A stretch of 64,000 bases of DNA from Pseudomonas fluorescens (GTDB lineage: Bacteria; Pseudomonadota; Gammaproteobacteria; Pseudomonadales; Pseudomonadaceae): assembly GCF_902497855.1 (NCBI RefSeq), contig NZ_CABVHU010000018.1:62001-126000 (forward strand), in the 5' to 3' direction. Positions 1-11,983 of the stretch are shown one piece after another. Made by a program: the position numbers and the translations under genes. The notes under the pieces are model-generated. The model did no database searches. It saw nothing but the letters and a program-made list of their open reading frames with translations, and was not told the origin of the DNA. Each line of letters begins with the position of its first letter. Positions within the stretch are counted from its first letter, which is position 1.

Positions 1-437
1 AACGCCACCAGGCGTTTTCACGGCGACCACATCACCCTCTTCCTTGGCAATCAAGGCGCGAGCCAGTGGCGAACCCACCGAAATCTTGCCGAGTTTGAAG
101 TCAGCCTCATCCTCACCCACGATGTGGTAAGTGACGCGCTCATCCGTCTCGACATTGGCGATTTCAACGGTGGTGCCGAAAATCACTTTGCCGGTGTGAG
201 GAATGGTCGTGACATCGATGATGACCTGGTTCTGAATCCGGCCTTCGATGTCACGAATCCGCGCCTCGACCATCCCCTGCTGCTCGCGGGCAGCATGGTA
301 TTCGGCGTTTTCCTTCAAGTCGCCCAGTTCGCGGGCCGTGCCGATGTCCTGGCTGAGCTTCGGACGGACGACCTTGGTCAGGTGAGCGTGTTCTTCTTCC
401 AGGGCTTTGGCGCCCTTGACGGTCATTGGGTATTTGA

Positions 438-441
<4 letters not shown>
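1..441 (-). CDS. greA: Transcription elongation factor GreA (3' end cut by window)
   Basis: GreA rescues backtracked RNA polymerase by stimulating cleavage of the transcript 3' end in the secondary channel. The 147 codons present begin MIKYPMTV, run through a charged helical region and end in the FKBP-like domain (TTIPHTGKVIFG, VGEDEAD, KISVGSPLARAL); the family is about 158 residues, so roughly 11 codons lie outside the window. The ATG (441-439) overlaps the TGA of carB (440-438) by 4 bases, so greA is translationally coupled as the last gene of a carA-carB-greA operon, an arrangement known in Pseudomonas. Confidence 0.95.
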
Positions 442-3659
<3,218 letters not shown>

Positions 3660-3776
3660 GGGTTGTCACTCAAATCCGCAGGTCAGTCGGCAAGCCGTCT
3701 TGTTCAATCTTTGAAGGCCCGAGGGGGTCACCGGTGTCGGGACCGCCCTCAAGCTTTGCTGCATCAAGGCGAGCGA

Positions 3777-4913
3777 TCAGCGTCGCTTGGCCATTTCGTT
3801 GATGAAGCGATCGAACAATGGCGCTACGTCGTTCGGGCCAGGGCTGGCTTCAGGGTGACCCTGGAAGCTGAAGGCGCTCTTGTCGGTAAGCTCGATGCCT
3901 TGCAGGGTGCCGTCGAACAGCGATTTGTGGATCGCGCGGACGTTGCCTGGCAGGGTCGTTTCGTCTACCGCGAAGCCGTGGTTCTGACTGGTGATCATCA
4001 CCACACCGCTGTCCAGGTCCTGGACCGGGTGGTTGGCGCCGTGGTGGCCGTGACCCATTTTCAGGGTCTTGGCGCCGGAGGCCAGGGCCAGCAGCTGGTG
4101 ACCGAGGCAGATACCGAACACCGGGATGTCGGTTTGCAGTACGTCCTTGATCGCCTGGATCGCGTAGTCGCAAGGCTCGGGGTCACCCGGGCCGTTGGAC
4201 AGGAACACGCCGTCCGGATTGAGCGCCAATGCGTCAGCCGCAGGCGTTTGCGCCGGCACCACGGTTACGCGGCAACCGCGCGCAACCAGCATGCGCAGGA
4301 TGTTCAGCTTGACGCCGTAGTCGTAGGCAACCACGTGATACGGCAGCTCGGCGGCGTCGATGGTCGCATGGCTGTCGGTTTTCAGATCCCAGACCGTCGA
4401 GCGCCATTCGTATTGCTCTTTGGTGCTGACGACTTTCGCCAGGTCCATGCCCTTGAGACCAGGGAAACCCCGGGCGGCCGCGATGGCAGCTTCTTCAGAG
4501 ATGTTGTCACCGGCCATGATGCAGCCGTTCTGCGCGCCTTTCTCACGCAGGATGCGCGTCAGGCGGCGAGTGTCGATACCGGCGATTGCCACCACATTGT
4601 TGGCTTTCAGGTAGTCGGACAGCGACAGCTTGTTACGCCAGTTGCTCGCCACCAGCGGCAGGTCACGGATGACCAGGCCAGCGGACCAGACGCGATCGGA
4701 CTCGGCGTCTTCCGGGGTGGTGCCGGTATTGCCGATGTGCGGGTAAGTCAGGGTAACGATCTGTTGGGCGTAGGAAGGATCGGTAAGGATTTCCTGATAG
4801 CCGGTCATGGCGGTGTTGAACACCACCTCACCAACGGTGTGACCGTCGGCTCCAATGGCTTCGCCGCGAAAAATGCTGCCATCAGCAAGGGCGAGTATGG
4901 CTGGCTTAGTCAA
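3777..4913 (-). CDS. carA: Carbamoyl-phosphate synthase small (glutaminase) subunit
   Basis: CarA hydrolyses glutamine and passes ammonia to CarB. 378 residues: N-terminal CPSase small-chain domain, then a class I glutamine amidotransferase domain with nucleophile Cys269 (FGICLGHQ) and His353/Glu355 (QGHPEA). The start is TTG at 4913-4911, preceded by a good GGGAGG Shine-Dalgarno; no ATG fits the conserved N-terminus MTKPAILALADG. The gap to carB is 117 bp, too short for the ORF reported between carA and carB in P. aeruginosa. A hairpin plus T-run and an overlapping leader ORF lie just upstream, see the separate entries. Confidence 0.97.
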   Translation of the reverse strand: MTKPAILALADGSIFRGEAIGADGHTVGEVVFNTAMTGYQEILTDPSYAQQIVTLTYPHIGNTGTTPEDAESDRVWSAGLVIRDLPLVASNWRNKLSLSDYLKANNVVAIAGIDTRRLTRILREKGAQNGCIMAGDNISEEAAIAAARGFPGLKGMDLAKVVSTKEQYEWRSTVWDLKTDSHATIDAAELPYHVVAYDYGVKLNILRMLVARGCRVTVVPAQTPAADALALNPDGVFLSNGPGDPEPCDYAIQAIKDVLQTDIPVFGICLGHQLLALASGAKTLKMGHGHHGANHPVQDLDSGVVMITSQNHGFAVDETTLPGNVRAIHKSLFDGTLQGIELTDKSAFSFQGHPEASPGPNDVAPLFDRFINEMAKRR

Positions 4914-5062
4914 GAAGACCTCCCGTAAATAAAGCCTGAAAGGGCGATCGCAGGTTGTAAAAAAGCGGAGTGACGTATGGACACGTCACCCCGCTTCTTC
5001 ACCGAATAATTCTGCGCGCTTTTAGTGGACACACTAAAGCTGTAGCTTACAGAAAAAGGCAT
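4910..5062 (-). CDS. Candidate carA leader ORF (50 codons)
   Basis: An open frame starts at ATG 5062-5060 (MPFSVSYSFSVST...) and ends in TGA at 4912-4910, overlapping the TTG start of carA (4913-4911) by three bases. It runs straight through the terminator-like hairpin at 4959-4998. The peptide is Ser/Tyr/Phe-rich at its N-terminus. No strong Shine-Dalgarno precedes its ATG. Its translation could couple to carA or decide whether the hairpin forms. Leader-mediated control of carAB is established for other bacteria; that this ORF is translated is inference. Confidence 0.4.
   Translation of the reverse strand: MPFSVSYSFSVSTKSAQNYSVKKRGDVSIRHSAFLQPAIALSGFIYGRSS
4959..4998 (-). promoter_or_regulatory. 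Attenuator-like hairpin in carA 5' region
   Basis: Read on the minus strand, arm AAGCGGGGTGACGT, a 6-base loop, and arm ACGTCACTCCGCTT (one wobble pair) are followed directly by a T-run. This is a textbook intrinsic terminator only about 45 bases before the carA start and inside its leader ORF, so it fits an attenuator rather than an end-of-gene terminator. A 7-bp inverted repeat (TTTAGTG / CACTAAA, 5021-5038) lies just upstream and could be a pause hairpin. Confidence 0.6.
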
Positions 5063-5130
5063 TTTTGGTCTACCGCCAATGAGCCCTAAAGGCCGGAGAA
5101 TGCGACAGGACGTCGCTTGGCGGGATAAAA

Positions 5131-5159
5131 CCGGGTCCGAACGCTGGGTTCGAACCCGA
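5131..5159 (-). terminator. Terminator after dapB
   Basis: On the minus strand CGGGTTCGAA and TTCGGACCCG (one mismatch) form a stem with a 7-base loop, followed by GTTTTATCC, 14 bases past the dapB stop. It separates dapB transcription from carA. The 12-bp palindrome GGGTTCGAACCC belongs to it. Confidence 0.55.
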
Positions 5160-5172
5160 TTTCGGGCGCATC

Positions 5173-5976
5173 TTACCTCAGGTCGAGCACATCTTGCATG
5201 TCGTAAAGGCCTGGCCCGCGTCCGTCCAGCCACAAAGCCGCACGCACTGCACCCTTGGCGAAGGTCATGCGGCTGGAAGCCTTGTGCGTGATTTCGACAC
5301 GCTCACCGTCGGCGGCGAACAACACAGTGTGATCACCGACGATGTCACCGGCACGCACCGTGGCGAAGCCGATGGTTTCGCGAGCACGGGCGCCGGTCTG
5401 GCCTTCACGGCCGTAAACCGCCACCTTCTTCAAGTCACGACCCAGCGCATCGGCAATCACTTCGCCCATGCGCACGGCCGTCCCCGACGGCGCATCGACT
5501 TTATGCCGGTGGTGGGCCTCGGTGATTTCGATATCGACGTCATCACCCAATACACGGGCAGCGGTGTCGAGCAGTTTCAGGCACAGGTTGACGCCGACAC
5601 TGAAGTTGGCGGCAAAGACGATGGGAATGTCCTTGCCCGCCTCGGCCAGCAACTGCTTCTCTTCGACGCTGAAGCCGGTGGTGCCGATGATCATCGACTT
5701 ACCGTGCTTGCGGCAGAACGCGAGGTTCTTCAGGGTCACCGTCGGGTGCGTGAAGTCGATCAGCACGTCGAACTCGTCGACCACCCGCCCCAGATCACCG
5801 GACAGCGGCACGCCGATACGACCCAGCGCCGCCAGCTCGCCGGCATCGGCACCGACCAGGCTGCTGTCCGGGCGATCCACCGCCGCCGTCAGACCGGCAC
5901 CCGGCGTTTGCTGCACGGCTTCGATCAGGGTTTTACCCATGCGCCCGGCGGCGCCCATCACTGCAATACGTCGCAT
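5173..5976 (-). CDS. dapB: 4-hydroxy-tetrahydrodipicolinate reductase
   Basis: DapB reduces hydroxy-tetrahydrodipicolinate with NAD(P)H in the lysine/diaminopimelate pathway. 267 residues, the usual length. The N-terminal Rossmann motif is VMGAAGRMGK (residues 6-15); the catalytic motif EAHHRHK places His155/His156 and Lys159; the substrate-binding DAPSGTA follows at 161-167. It lies 10 bp downstream of dnaJ on the same strand, as is usual in Pseudomonas, so it may be co-transcribed with the chaperone genes. Confidence 0.97.
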   Translation of the reverse strand: MRRIAVMGAAGRMGKTLIEAVQQTPGAGLTAAVDRPDSSLVGADAGELAALGRIGVPLSGDLGRVVDEFDVLIDFTHPTVTLKNLAFCRKHGKSMIIGTTGFSVEEKQLLAEAGKDIPIVFAANFSVGVNLCLKLLDTAARVLGDDVDIEITEAHHRHKVDAPSGTAVRMGEVIADALGRDLKKVAVYGREGQTGARARETIGFATVRAGDIVGDHTVLFAADGERVEITHKASSRMTFAKGAVRAALWLDGRGPGLYDMQDVLDLR

Positions 5977-5986
5977 GCCTGCCTCC

Positions 5987-7111
5987 TTACAAATCGCCGA
6001 AGAAGCGCTTTACGCCTTCGAACCAACCGGTGGTTTTCGGCGAGTGACTGTTATCGTCCGCCAGCGAGCTACGGAACTCTTCCAGCAATTCGCGCTGGCG
6101 ACGCCCCAGGTTGACCGGGGTTTCGACCGCCACGCGACACATCAGGTCACCGGCACCGCCACCCCGCACTGGCGCGACACCCTTGCCGCGGACACGGAAC
6201 TGCTTGCCGGTCTGGGTGCCCTCGGGGATCTTCAGCTTGACCCGGCCATCGAGGGTCGGAATCTCCAGCTCGCCACCCAGCGCCGCGTCGACAAAGCTGA
6301 TCGGCACTTCGCAGAACAGATGCTTGCCGTCACGCTGGAAGATGGCGTGCTCGCGCACATTGATCACCACGTACAGGTCGCCGGTCGGACCACCCTGCGC
6401 ACCCGCCTCGCCTTCGCCGGACAGGCGAATGCGGTCACCGGTATCGACACCGGCCGGCACTTTCACCGAAAGCGTCTTGTACTCTTCGACACGACCTTCG
6501 CCATGGCAGGAATCGCACGGATCGGAAATGATCTTGCCCTGGCCATGGCAGCGCGGGCAGGTCTGCTGCACCGAGAAGAAGCCCTGCTGCATGCGGACCT
6601 GGCCAATACCGCCACAGGTCGGGCATGTGACAGGCGCAGAGCCTTTCTTGGCGCCCGAGCCGTCGCACGGCTTGCAGTTGACCAGTGTCGGAACGCGGAT
6701 ATTCACGGTGGTACCGCGCACCGCTTCTTCCAGGTTCAGTTCCAGGGTGTAGCGCAGGTCGCTGCCGCGCTGAGCGCCGCCACGGGAACCGCCGCGACCG
6801 CCACCGAAGAAGTCACTGAAGACATCGCCAAAGATGTCGGAGAAGTTCTGGCCGCCAAACCCGGCACCGCCGCCGCCCATGCTCGGGTCGACACCGGCAT
6901 GGCCGTACTGGTCGTACGCCGCGCGCTTGCTCGAATCGGACAGCACTTCGTAGGCCTCGTTGGCCTCCTTGAACATCTCTTCCGACGATTTGTCATCGGG
7001 ATTACGGTCCGGGTGGTGCTTCATCGCCAGGCGACGGTAGGCCTTTTTCAGGTCCGCTTCGCTTGAGCCGCGCTCAACACCCAATACTTCGTAATAGTCA
7101 CGCTTTGCCAT
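5987..7111 (-). CDS. dnaJ: Chaperone protein DnaJ
   Basis: Hsp40 co-chaperone that delivers substrates to DnaK and stimulates its ATPase. 374 residues. J domain (1-70) with the HPD motif at 33-35; Gly/Phe-rich linker (GGGGAGFGGQNF); four zinc-binding CxxCxGxG repeats (CKPCDGSG, CPTCGGIG, CPRCHGQG, CDSCHGEG); C-terminal substrate-binding domains. The start MAKRDYYEVLG at 7111 matches the family; longer in-frame extension upstream is not supported. Downstream of dnaK by about 300 bp. Confidence 0.98.
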   Translation of the reverse strand: MAKRDYYEVLGVERGSSEADLKKAYRRLAMKHHPDRNPDDKSSEEMFKEANEAYEVLSDSSKRAAYDQYGHAGVDPSMGGGGAGFGGQNFSDIFGDVFSDFFGGGRGGSRGGAQRGSDLRYTLELNLEEAVRGTTVNIRVPTLVNCKPCDGSGAKKGSAPVTCPTCGGIGQVRMQQGFFSVQQTCPRCHGQGKIISDPCDSCHGEGRVEEYKTLSVKVPAGVDTGDRIRLSGEGEAGAQGGPTGDLYVVINVREHAIFQRDGKHLFCEVPISFVDAALGGELEIPTLDGRVKLKIPEGTQTGKQFRVRGKGVAPVRGGGAGDLMCRVAVETPVNLGRRQRELLEEFRSSLADDNSHSPKTTGWFEGVKRFFGDL

Positions 7112-7334
7112 AAGTCTTTGCACTCTTAAGGACGTTCGGCAAACCCCTCCTGAGCCTCGCCAAACTCGTTGAGCCCCAATACAGGCCCGGACCCAACTCA
7201 CGTCAATTCAACGATCCTGGTCTTTGATTCAAATCGGTACTTTCGGCGCGAAAAGCAGGAGCATTTCCGGCCATACCATCAGCACCCGAGCGATGTCGCA
7301 TGCTGTAAAAATTCGCTAACTCCAGACACGCCAA

Positions 7335-7354
7335 CGCGGGAGCAAGCTCCCGCG
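7335..7354. repeat. 20-bp perfect palindrome between dnaK and dnaJ
   Basis: CGCGGGAGCAAGCTCCCGCG is a perfect inverted repeat with a 2-base centre, of the REP type common in fluorescent pseudomonads. The 297-bp dnaJ-dnaK gap holds no gene that I can see. The palindrome may slow transcription or stabilise the dnaK message 3' end; no clear T-run follows. Confidence 0.6.
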
Positions 7355-7408
7355 CGGCGACATCCTACCAGTCACCGCCTGAAGGCAGTCAACCGGGCGA
7401 CCAACAAC

Positions 7409-9325
7409 TTACTTGTGGTCTTTGACTTCTTCGAACTCAGCGTCCACGACGTCGTCGGCTTTTTCAGCTTTTTCGTCGTTTGGTGCAGCGCCTTCAGCAG
7501 GCTGAGCCTGTTCGGCGTACATTTTCTGAGCCACTGGCGCGGAGACTTTGGACAGCTCTTCAACCTTGGCGTCGATAGCAGCCTTGTCGTCGCCCTTGAT
7601 GGCGGCTTCCAGGGCAACTACTGCAGCTTCGATTGCAGTCTTCTCTTCAGCGGTCACTTTGTCGCCGGCATCAGCGACCATTTTGCGCGTCGAGTGAACC
7701 AGGGCGTCGCCTTGGTTGCGGGCGCTGGCCAGTTCTTCGAACTTGCGGTCTTCTTCGGCGTTCACTTCAGCGTCACGAACCATCTGCTGAATTTCTTCCT
7801 CGGACAGACCGGAGTTGGCCTTGATCACGATCGACTGAGTCTTGCCGGTGGCCTTGTCTTTCGCGCCGACGTGCAGGATGCCGTTGGCGTCGATGTCGAA
7901 GGTCACTTCGATTTGTGGCACGCCACGTGGTGCTGGTGGAATCTCGGCCAGGTCGAACTTGCCCAGGGACTTGTTCTGGGCGGCTTGCTTGCGCTCACCT
8001 TGCAGCACGTGGATGGTCACTGCGCCCTGGTTGTCGTCGGCTGTCGAGAACACTTGCGATTTCTTGGTAGGAATCGTGGTGTTTTTCTCGATCAGCGCGG
8101 TCATCACGCCACCCATGGTTTCGATACCCAGGGTCAGCGGGCTGACGTCGAGCAGCAGAACGTCTTTCACGTCGCCGGCCAATACCGCGCCCTGGATGGC
8201 AGCACCCATGGCAACAGCTTCGTCAGGGTTGACGTCTTTACGTGCTTCTTTACCGAAGAAATCGGTCACCAGCTTCTGAACCAGCGGCATACGGGTCTGA
8301 CCGCCGACCAGGATCACGTCGTTGATCGCGCCAACGTCGATACCGGCGTCTTTCATCGCGATGCGGCAAGGCTCGATGGTGCGTTGAACCAGGTCTTCAA
8401 CCAGCGCTTCGAGCTTGGAACGCGAGATCTTCACGTTCAAGTGTTTTGGACCGGTAGCGTCTGCAGTGATGTACGGCAGGTTCACGTCGGTCGACTGGCT
8501 CGAGGACAGTTCGATCTTGGCTTTTTCAGCCGCTTCTTTCAGGCGCTGCATCGCCAGCGGATCACCCTTGAGGTTCATGCCGCTTTCTTTCTTGAATTCG
8601 TCGACGAGGTAGTCGATCAGACGAATGTCAAAGTCTTCACCGCCCAGGAAGGTGTCGCCGTTGGTGGCCAACACTTCGAACTGGTGCTCGCCATCGACTT
8701 CAGCGATTTCGATCACGGAAACGTCGAAAGTACCGCCGCCCAGGTCGTAAACGATCACGGTGTGATCGCCCTTGGCCTTGTCCATACCGTAAGCCAGCGC
8801 GGCTGCGGTCGGCTCATTGATGATACGTTTAACGTCCAGGCCCGCGATGCGGCCGGCGTCCTTGGTGGCTTGACGCTGGCTGTCGTTGAAGTAGGCCGGA
8901 ACGGTGATCACCGCTTCGGTCACTGGCTCGCCGAGGTAGTCTTCGGCGGTCTTCTTCATTTTCTTCAGAATTTCAGCCGAGATTTGTGGCGGTGCCATTT
9001 TCTGGCCGTTCACTTCAACCCAGGCGTCGCTGTTGTCAGCCTTGACGATCTTGTAAGGGACCATCTGGATGTCTTTCTGCACGACTTCTTCGTCGAAACG
9101 ACGACCGATCAAACGCTTCACCGCGTACAGGGTGTTGTGCGGATTGGTCACCGCCTGACGCTTGGCCGACTGGCCAACCAGAATTTCGCCATCGTTGGCA
9201 TACGCAACGATCGAAGGGGTGGTACGCGCGCCTTCGGCGTTTTCGATGACTTTGGCTTTGCCGTTTTCAAGAATGGAGACGCAGGAGTTGGTAGTCCCCA
9301 GGTCGATACCGATAATTTTGCCCAT
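7409..9325 (-). CDS. dnaK: Molecular chaperone DnaK (Hsp70)
   Basis: ATP-driven Hsp70 chaperone working with DnaJ and GrpE. 638 residues. The nucleotide-binding domain starts MGKIIGIDLGTTNS and carries the phosphate loops (VYDLGGGTFDVS, ILVGGQTRMP); the substrate-binding domain and lid follow; the C-terminus is DAEFEEVKDHK, with the DnaK-type EEV motif. The ATG at 9325 has GGGAG upstream; a GTG two codons earlier is an alternative. It follows grpE on the same strand after about 100 bp. Confidence 0.98.
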   Translation of the reverse strand: MGKIIGIDLGTTNSCVSILENGKAKVIENAEGARTTPSIVAYANDGEILVGQSAKRQAVTNPHNTLYAVKRLIGRRFDEEVVQKDIQMVPYKIVKADNSDAWVEVNGQKMAPPQISAEILKKMKKTAEDYLGEPVTEAVITVPAYFNDSQRQATKDAGRIAGLDVKRIINEPTAAALAYGMDKAKGDHTVIVYDLGGGTFDVSVIEIAEVDGEHQFEVLATNGDTFLGGEDFDIRLIDYLVDEFKKESGMNLKGDPLAMQRLKEAAEKAKIELSSSQSTDVNLPYITADATGPKHLNVKISRSKLEALVEDLVQRTIEPCRIAMKDAGIDVGAINDVILVGGQTRMPLVQKLVTDFFGKEARKDVNPDEAVAMGAAIQGAVLAGDVKDVLLLDVSPLTLGIETMGGVMTALIEKNTTIPTKKSQVFSTADDNQGAVTIHVLQGERKQAAQNKSLGKFDLAEIPPAPRGVPQIEVTFDIDANGILHVGAKDKATGKTQSIVIKANSGLSEEEIQQMVRDAEVNAEEDRKFEELASARNQGDALVHSTRKMVADAGDKVTAEEKTAIEAAVVALEAAIKGDDKAAIDAKVEELSKVSAPVAQKMYAEQAQPAEGAAPNDEKAEKADDVVDAEFEEVKDHK

Positions 9326-9427
9326 GTTCACTCTCCCGAAACTTTGGATTTGGATGCCGCAGCAGTGGTGGCTAACTGCGGTAGCACTTAAACGCTTGAC
9401 TTCTAAATGGGGGCCTTGCGGCTAATT

Positions 9428-9991
9428 TCAAGCCTGCTCGTCAATAGAAGGCGAAACTGGCGCAGGCACCTTGCTGACCACAACCATGGCCGGGCGCAGC
9501 AGGCGACCGTTGAGCTGATAACCCTTCTGAAACACCTTGAGCACGCTGTTCGGCTCGACGTCGGCGCTTTCCTGCATGGCCATTGCCTGATGCTGCGATG
9601 CATTGAAGGGCTCGCCTTCAGGGTCGATCACTTCCAGCTGATAACGCTTCAGGGTGTCCTGGAACATTTTCAGGGTCAGTTCGATCCCTTCGCGCATCGG
9701 ACGAATGTTTTCGTCGTCAGGGCTGGACAACTCAAGGCCACGCTCGAGGCTGTCGATGATCGGCAGCAGGTCGCCGGCGAACTTCTCCAGGGCGAACTTG
9801 TGAGCCTTCTCTACATCCTGCTCGGCGCGACGGCGGACGTTCTGCAGATCAGCTGCTACACGCAAAGCCTGATCATGGGCGCCAGCCAGTTGCTCTTCGA
9901 GCACTTGTACACGAGCCGCCAGCTCATCACCCTCCTGGGCAGCTTGATCGGCGTCTAGATTTTGCGTATCCACTGTCTGTTCGTCAGCCAT
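9428..9991 (-). CDS. grpE: Nucleotide exchange factor GrpE
   Basis: GrpE releases ADP from DnaK. 187 residues: an acidic, Gln-rich N-terminus (MADEQTVDTQNLDADQAAQ), a long coiled-coil dimerisation helix (about 20-90), then the four-helix bundle and beta-wing ending VSKVPAP. The ATG at 9991 has the strong ribosome site AAAGGAGAAATCT. It is the first gene of grpE-dnaK-dnaJ(-dapB), and a sigma-32-like promoter lies about 55-80 bases upstream. Confidence 0.97.
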   Translation of the reverse strand: MADEQTVDTQNLDADQAAQEGDELAARVQVLEEQLAGAHDQALRVAADLQNVRRRAEQDVEKAHKFALEKFAGDLLPIIDSLERGLELSSPDDENIRPMREGIELTLKMFQDTLKRYQLEVIDPEGEPFNASQHQAMAMQESADVEPNSVLKVFQKGYQLNGRLLRPAMVVVSKVPAPVSPSIDEQA

Positions 9992-10043
9992 AGATTTCTC
10001 CTTTCAATATCGTCCGCGAGCTCAACTCGCGCTTCTGTCCCGG

Positions 10044-10074
10044 TATATGGGGCCGCAAAATCGAGCTTCAAGGG
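10044..10074 (-). promoter_or_regulatory. Sigma-32-type heat-shock promoter for grpE-dnaK-dnaJ
   Basis: Reading on the minus strand, CCCTTGAA (10074-10067) and CCCCATATA (10052-10044) are separated by 14 bases between CTTGAA and CCCC. This is a near-consensus RpoH promoter (CTTGAA N13-17 CCCCAT), correctly placed upstream of grpE. Confidence 0.85.
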
Positions 10075-10193
10075 CCGCTCGTTGATTTAACCCTACAAAA
10101 CGCAGCTGCATTGTCATTCCCGGGCGCACTAAGGATTTCGTCGGATCAGGCAAATCGAGCTAAAGAGAGGCATTGTCAGCCAGAATAAAAACA

Positions 10194-10209
10194 CTGTATA
10201 AATAACCAG
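10194..10209 (+). promoter_or_regulatory. LexA (SOS) box upstream of recN
   Basis: CTGTATAAATAACCAG fits the gamma-proteobacterial LexA consensus CTG-N10-CAG with the expected TATA-rich core. It sits 25 bases before the recN start, where it would overlap the promoter and repress it until DNA damage. Confidence 0.85.
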
Positions 10210-10233
10210 ACCTAATGCCTGGGAGCGGCCTTT

Positions 10234-11907
10234 ATGCTGGTGCACCTGTCCGTACACAACTACGCCATCGTTGAACATCTCGATCTCGAACTCGATCGCG
10301 GGATGAGCGTGATCACAGGGGAAACCGGCGCCGGCAAGTCGATCATGCTCGACGCCCTGGGCCTGACCCTGGGTGATCGCGCCGACAGCGGCGTGGTTCG
10401 CCCCGGTGCCGACAAGGCCGACATCCTGGCCACCTTCGACCTGGTCGACATTCCGGAAGCCAGCGCCTGGCTGGCCGAACGCGACCTGGAGGGCGACGGC
10501 CCGTGCATCCTGCGGCGGGTGATCACTGCCGAAGGGCGCTCCCGCGGCTATATCAACGGCACGCCCTGCCCGCTTGGCGACCTCAAGGCCCTGGGCGAGT
10601 TGCTGATCGACATCCACAGCCAGCACGAACACCAGTCCTTGCTCAAGACCGACACCCACCGCCGCCTGCTCGACGAGTACGCCGGCGCGACAGACCTTGC
10701 CCGTCAGGTGCAACTGGCCGCCCAACGCTGGCGCCAGACCCGCCAGGAACTGCACCGTCTGTCCAACTCCGGCGACGAGCAACGCGCCCGCCATCAGCTG
10801 CTCAGCTATCAACTCGAGGAACTGGAAAACCTTGGCCTCGGTGAAAACGAGCTGGAGCAGCTCGAGCATGAACACAAGAACCTGACCAACGCCGAAACCC
10901 TGTTGGGCATCTGCCGGCAAGTGGTCGAACAATGCAGCGAAAGTGATTCGGGCAATGTGCTGAATGCGCTCACCGCCAGCCTCAACCGCCTGTCGAGCGT
11001 GAACAACTCGATCGGCGCCCTGGGCGAAGCCAGCAGCCTGCTGACCAGTGCGCAGATCCAGGTCGAGGAAGCCGTGGGCGAACTGAACCGCTTCCTGGAT
11101 AATTTCGACGCCGACCCGGCGCGTCTTCAGTACCTGGAAGAACGTCTCGACGCGATCTACACCATGGCCCGCAAGCATCGCATCCAACCGACCGAGGTCG
11201 CGGAAATGCAACAGCGCCTGCTGGATGAAATCGAGACCCTGAATGCCAACGACGAATCCATCGAACGACTGAGCGATGAGTTGGCGTCCTACGCCCGTCA
11301 TTATCAGGAGAAAGCCCGGGAGCTGAGCGACCTGCGCCATCAATCCTCAAGTAGCCTGGCAAGCGCCGTGGAGCAGGAAATCCAGCGACTGGGCATGCCA
11401 GGTGGGCGCTTCACCATCGAGCTGCGTCGCAACAGCAGCGATGAATTGCTGCCCAATGGTCTCGAACAGGTCGAACTACTGGTGAGCGCCAACCCCGGGC
11501 AACCGCTCAAAGCCCTGGCAAAAGTAGCCTCCGGTGGCGAGCTGTCGCGTATCAGCCTGGCGATTCAGGTGATCACCGCGCAAACCTCTCGGGTCCCGAC
11601 GCTGGTATTTGACGAAGTGGACGTGGGCATCGGCGGCCCGACCGCCGAGATTGTTGGCCAGCTGTTGCGTCGACTGGGGGAGCGCGGGCAGGTTCTGACG
11701 GTCACTCACTTGCCACAAGTGGCGGCACAGGGTCACCAGCATCTATTCGTGCACAAGGTGCGCGGCGAGGACGCCACTCGCACTGCCGTCTCGAAATTGA
11801 GCATGAATGGTCGCGTCGAAGAAGTGGCGCGGATGCTTGGCGGCATCGACCTCACCAAAGAGTCCTTGGCTCACGCGAAAAAGATGGTCGTTACCGCGAA
11901 GATTTAA
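10234..11907 (+). CDS. recN: DNA repair protein RecN
   Basis: SMC-like ATPase that bridges or tethers DNA ends in double-strand-break repair; a classic strongly SOS-induced gene. 557 residues. N-terminal head with Walker A GETGAGKS (29-36), a long coiled-coil middle (about 155-370), C-terminal head with the ABC-type signature ASGGELSRISLA and Walker B TLVFDEVDVGIGG. The ATG at 10234 is preceded by GGGAG. It is divergent from grpE and carries its own LexA box. Confidence 0.98.
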   Translation: MLVHLSVHNYAIVEHLDLELDRGMSVITGETGAGKSIMLDALGLTLGDRADSGVVRPGADKADILATFDLVDIPEASAWLAERDLEGDGPCILRRVITAEGRSRGYINGTPCPLGDLKALGELLIDIHSQHEHQSLLKTDTHRRLLDEYAGATDLARQVQLAAQRWRQTRQELHRLSNSGDEQRARHQLLSYQLEELENLGLGENELEQLEHEHKNLTNAETLLGICRQVVEQCSESDSGNVLNALTASLNRLSSVNNSIGALGEASSLLTSAQIQVEEAVGELNRFLDNFDADPARLQYLEERLDAIYTMARKHRIQPTEVAEMQQRLLDEIETLNANDESIERLSDELASYARHYQEKARELSDLRHQSSSSLASAVEQEIQRLGMPGGRFTIELRRNSSDELLPNGLEQVELLVSANPGQPLKALAKVASGGELSRISLAIQVITAQTSRVPTLVFDEVDVGIGGPTAEIVGQLLRRLGERGQVLTVTHLPQVAAQGHQHLFVHKVRGEDATRTAVSKLSMNGRVEEVARMLGGIDLTKESLAHAKKMVVTAKI

Positions 11908-11923
11908 TAAATGGCAGACAGCA

Positions 11924-11949
11924 CGAAGGCGACCCTGGGGTCGCCTTCG
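11924..11949 (+). terminator. Terminator between convergent recN and fur
   Basis: CGAAGGCGACC and GGTCGCCTTCG form an 11-bp perfect stem with a CTGG loop, followed by a modest T-rich tract. It ends recN and may also work for fur on the other strand. Confidence 0.7.
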
Positions 11950-11983
11950 TTCGTTTCGCGAACCTCAAGTTCGCGCGACAGGC

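Noticed and set aside
5146..5157. GGGTTCGAACCC, resembling a tRNA T-loop
   Set aside because: No acceptor, D or anticodon arm around it; it is part of the dapB terminator.
10129..11343. 404-codon frame antisense to recN
   Set aside because: Complementary to recN codons; no ribosome site or recognisable motif.
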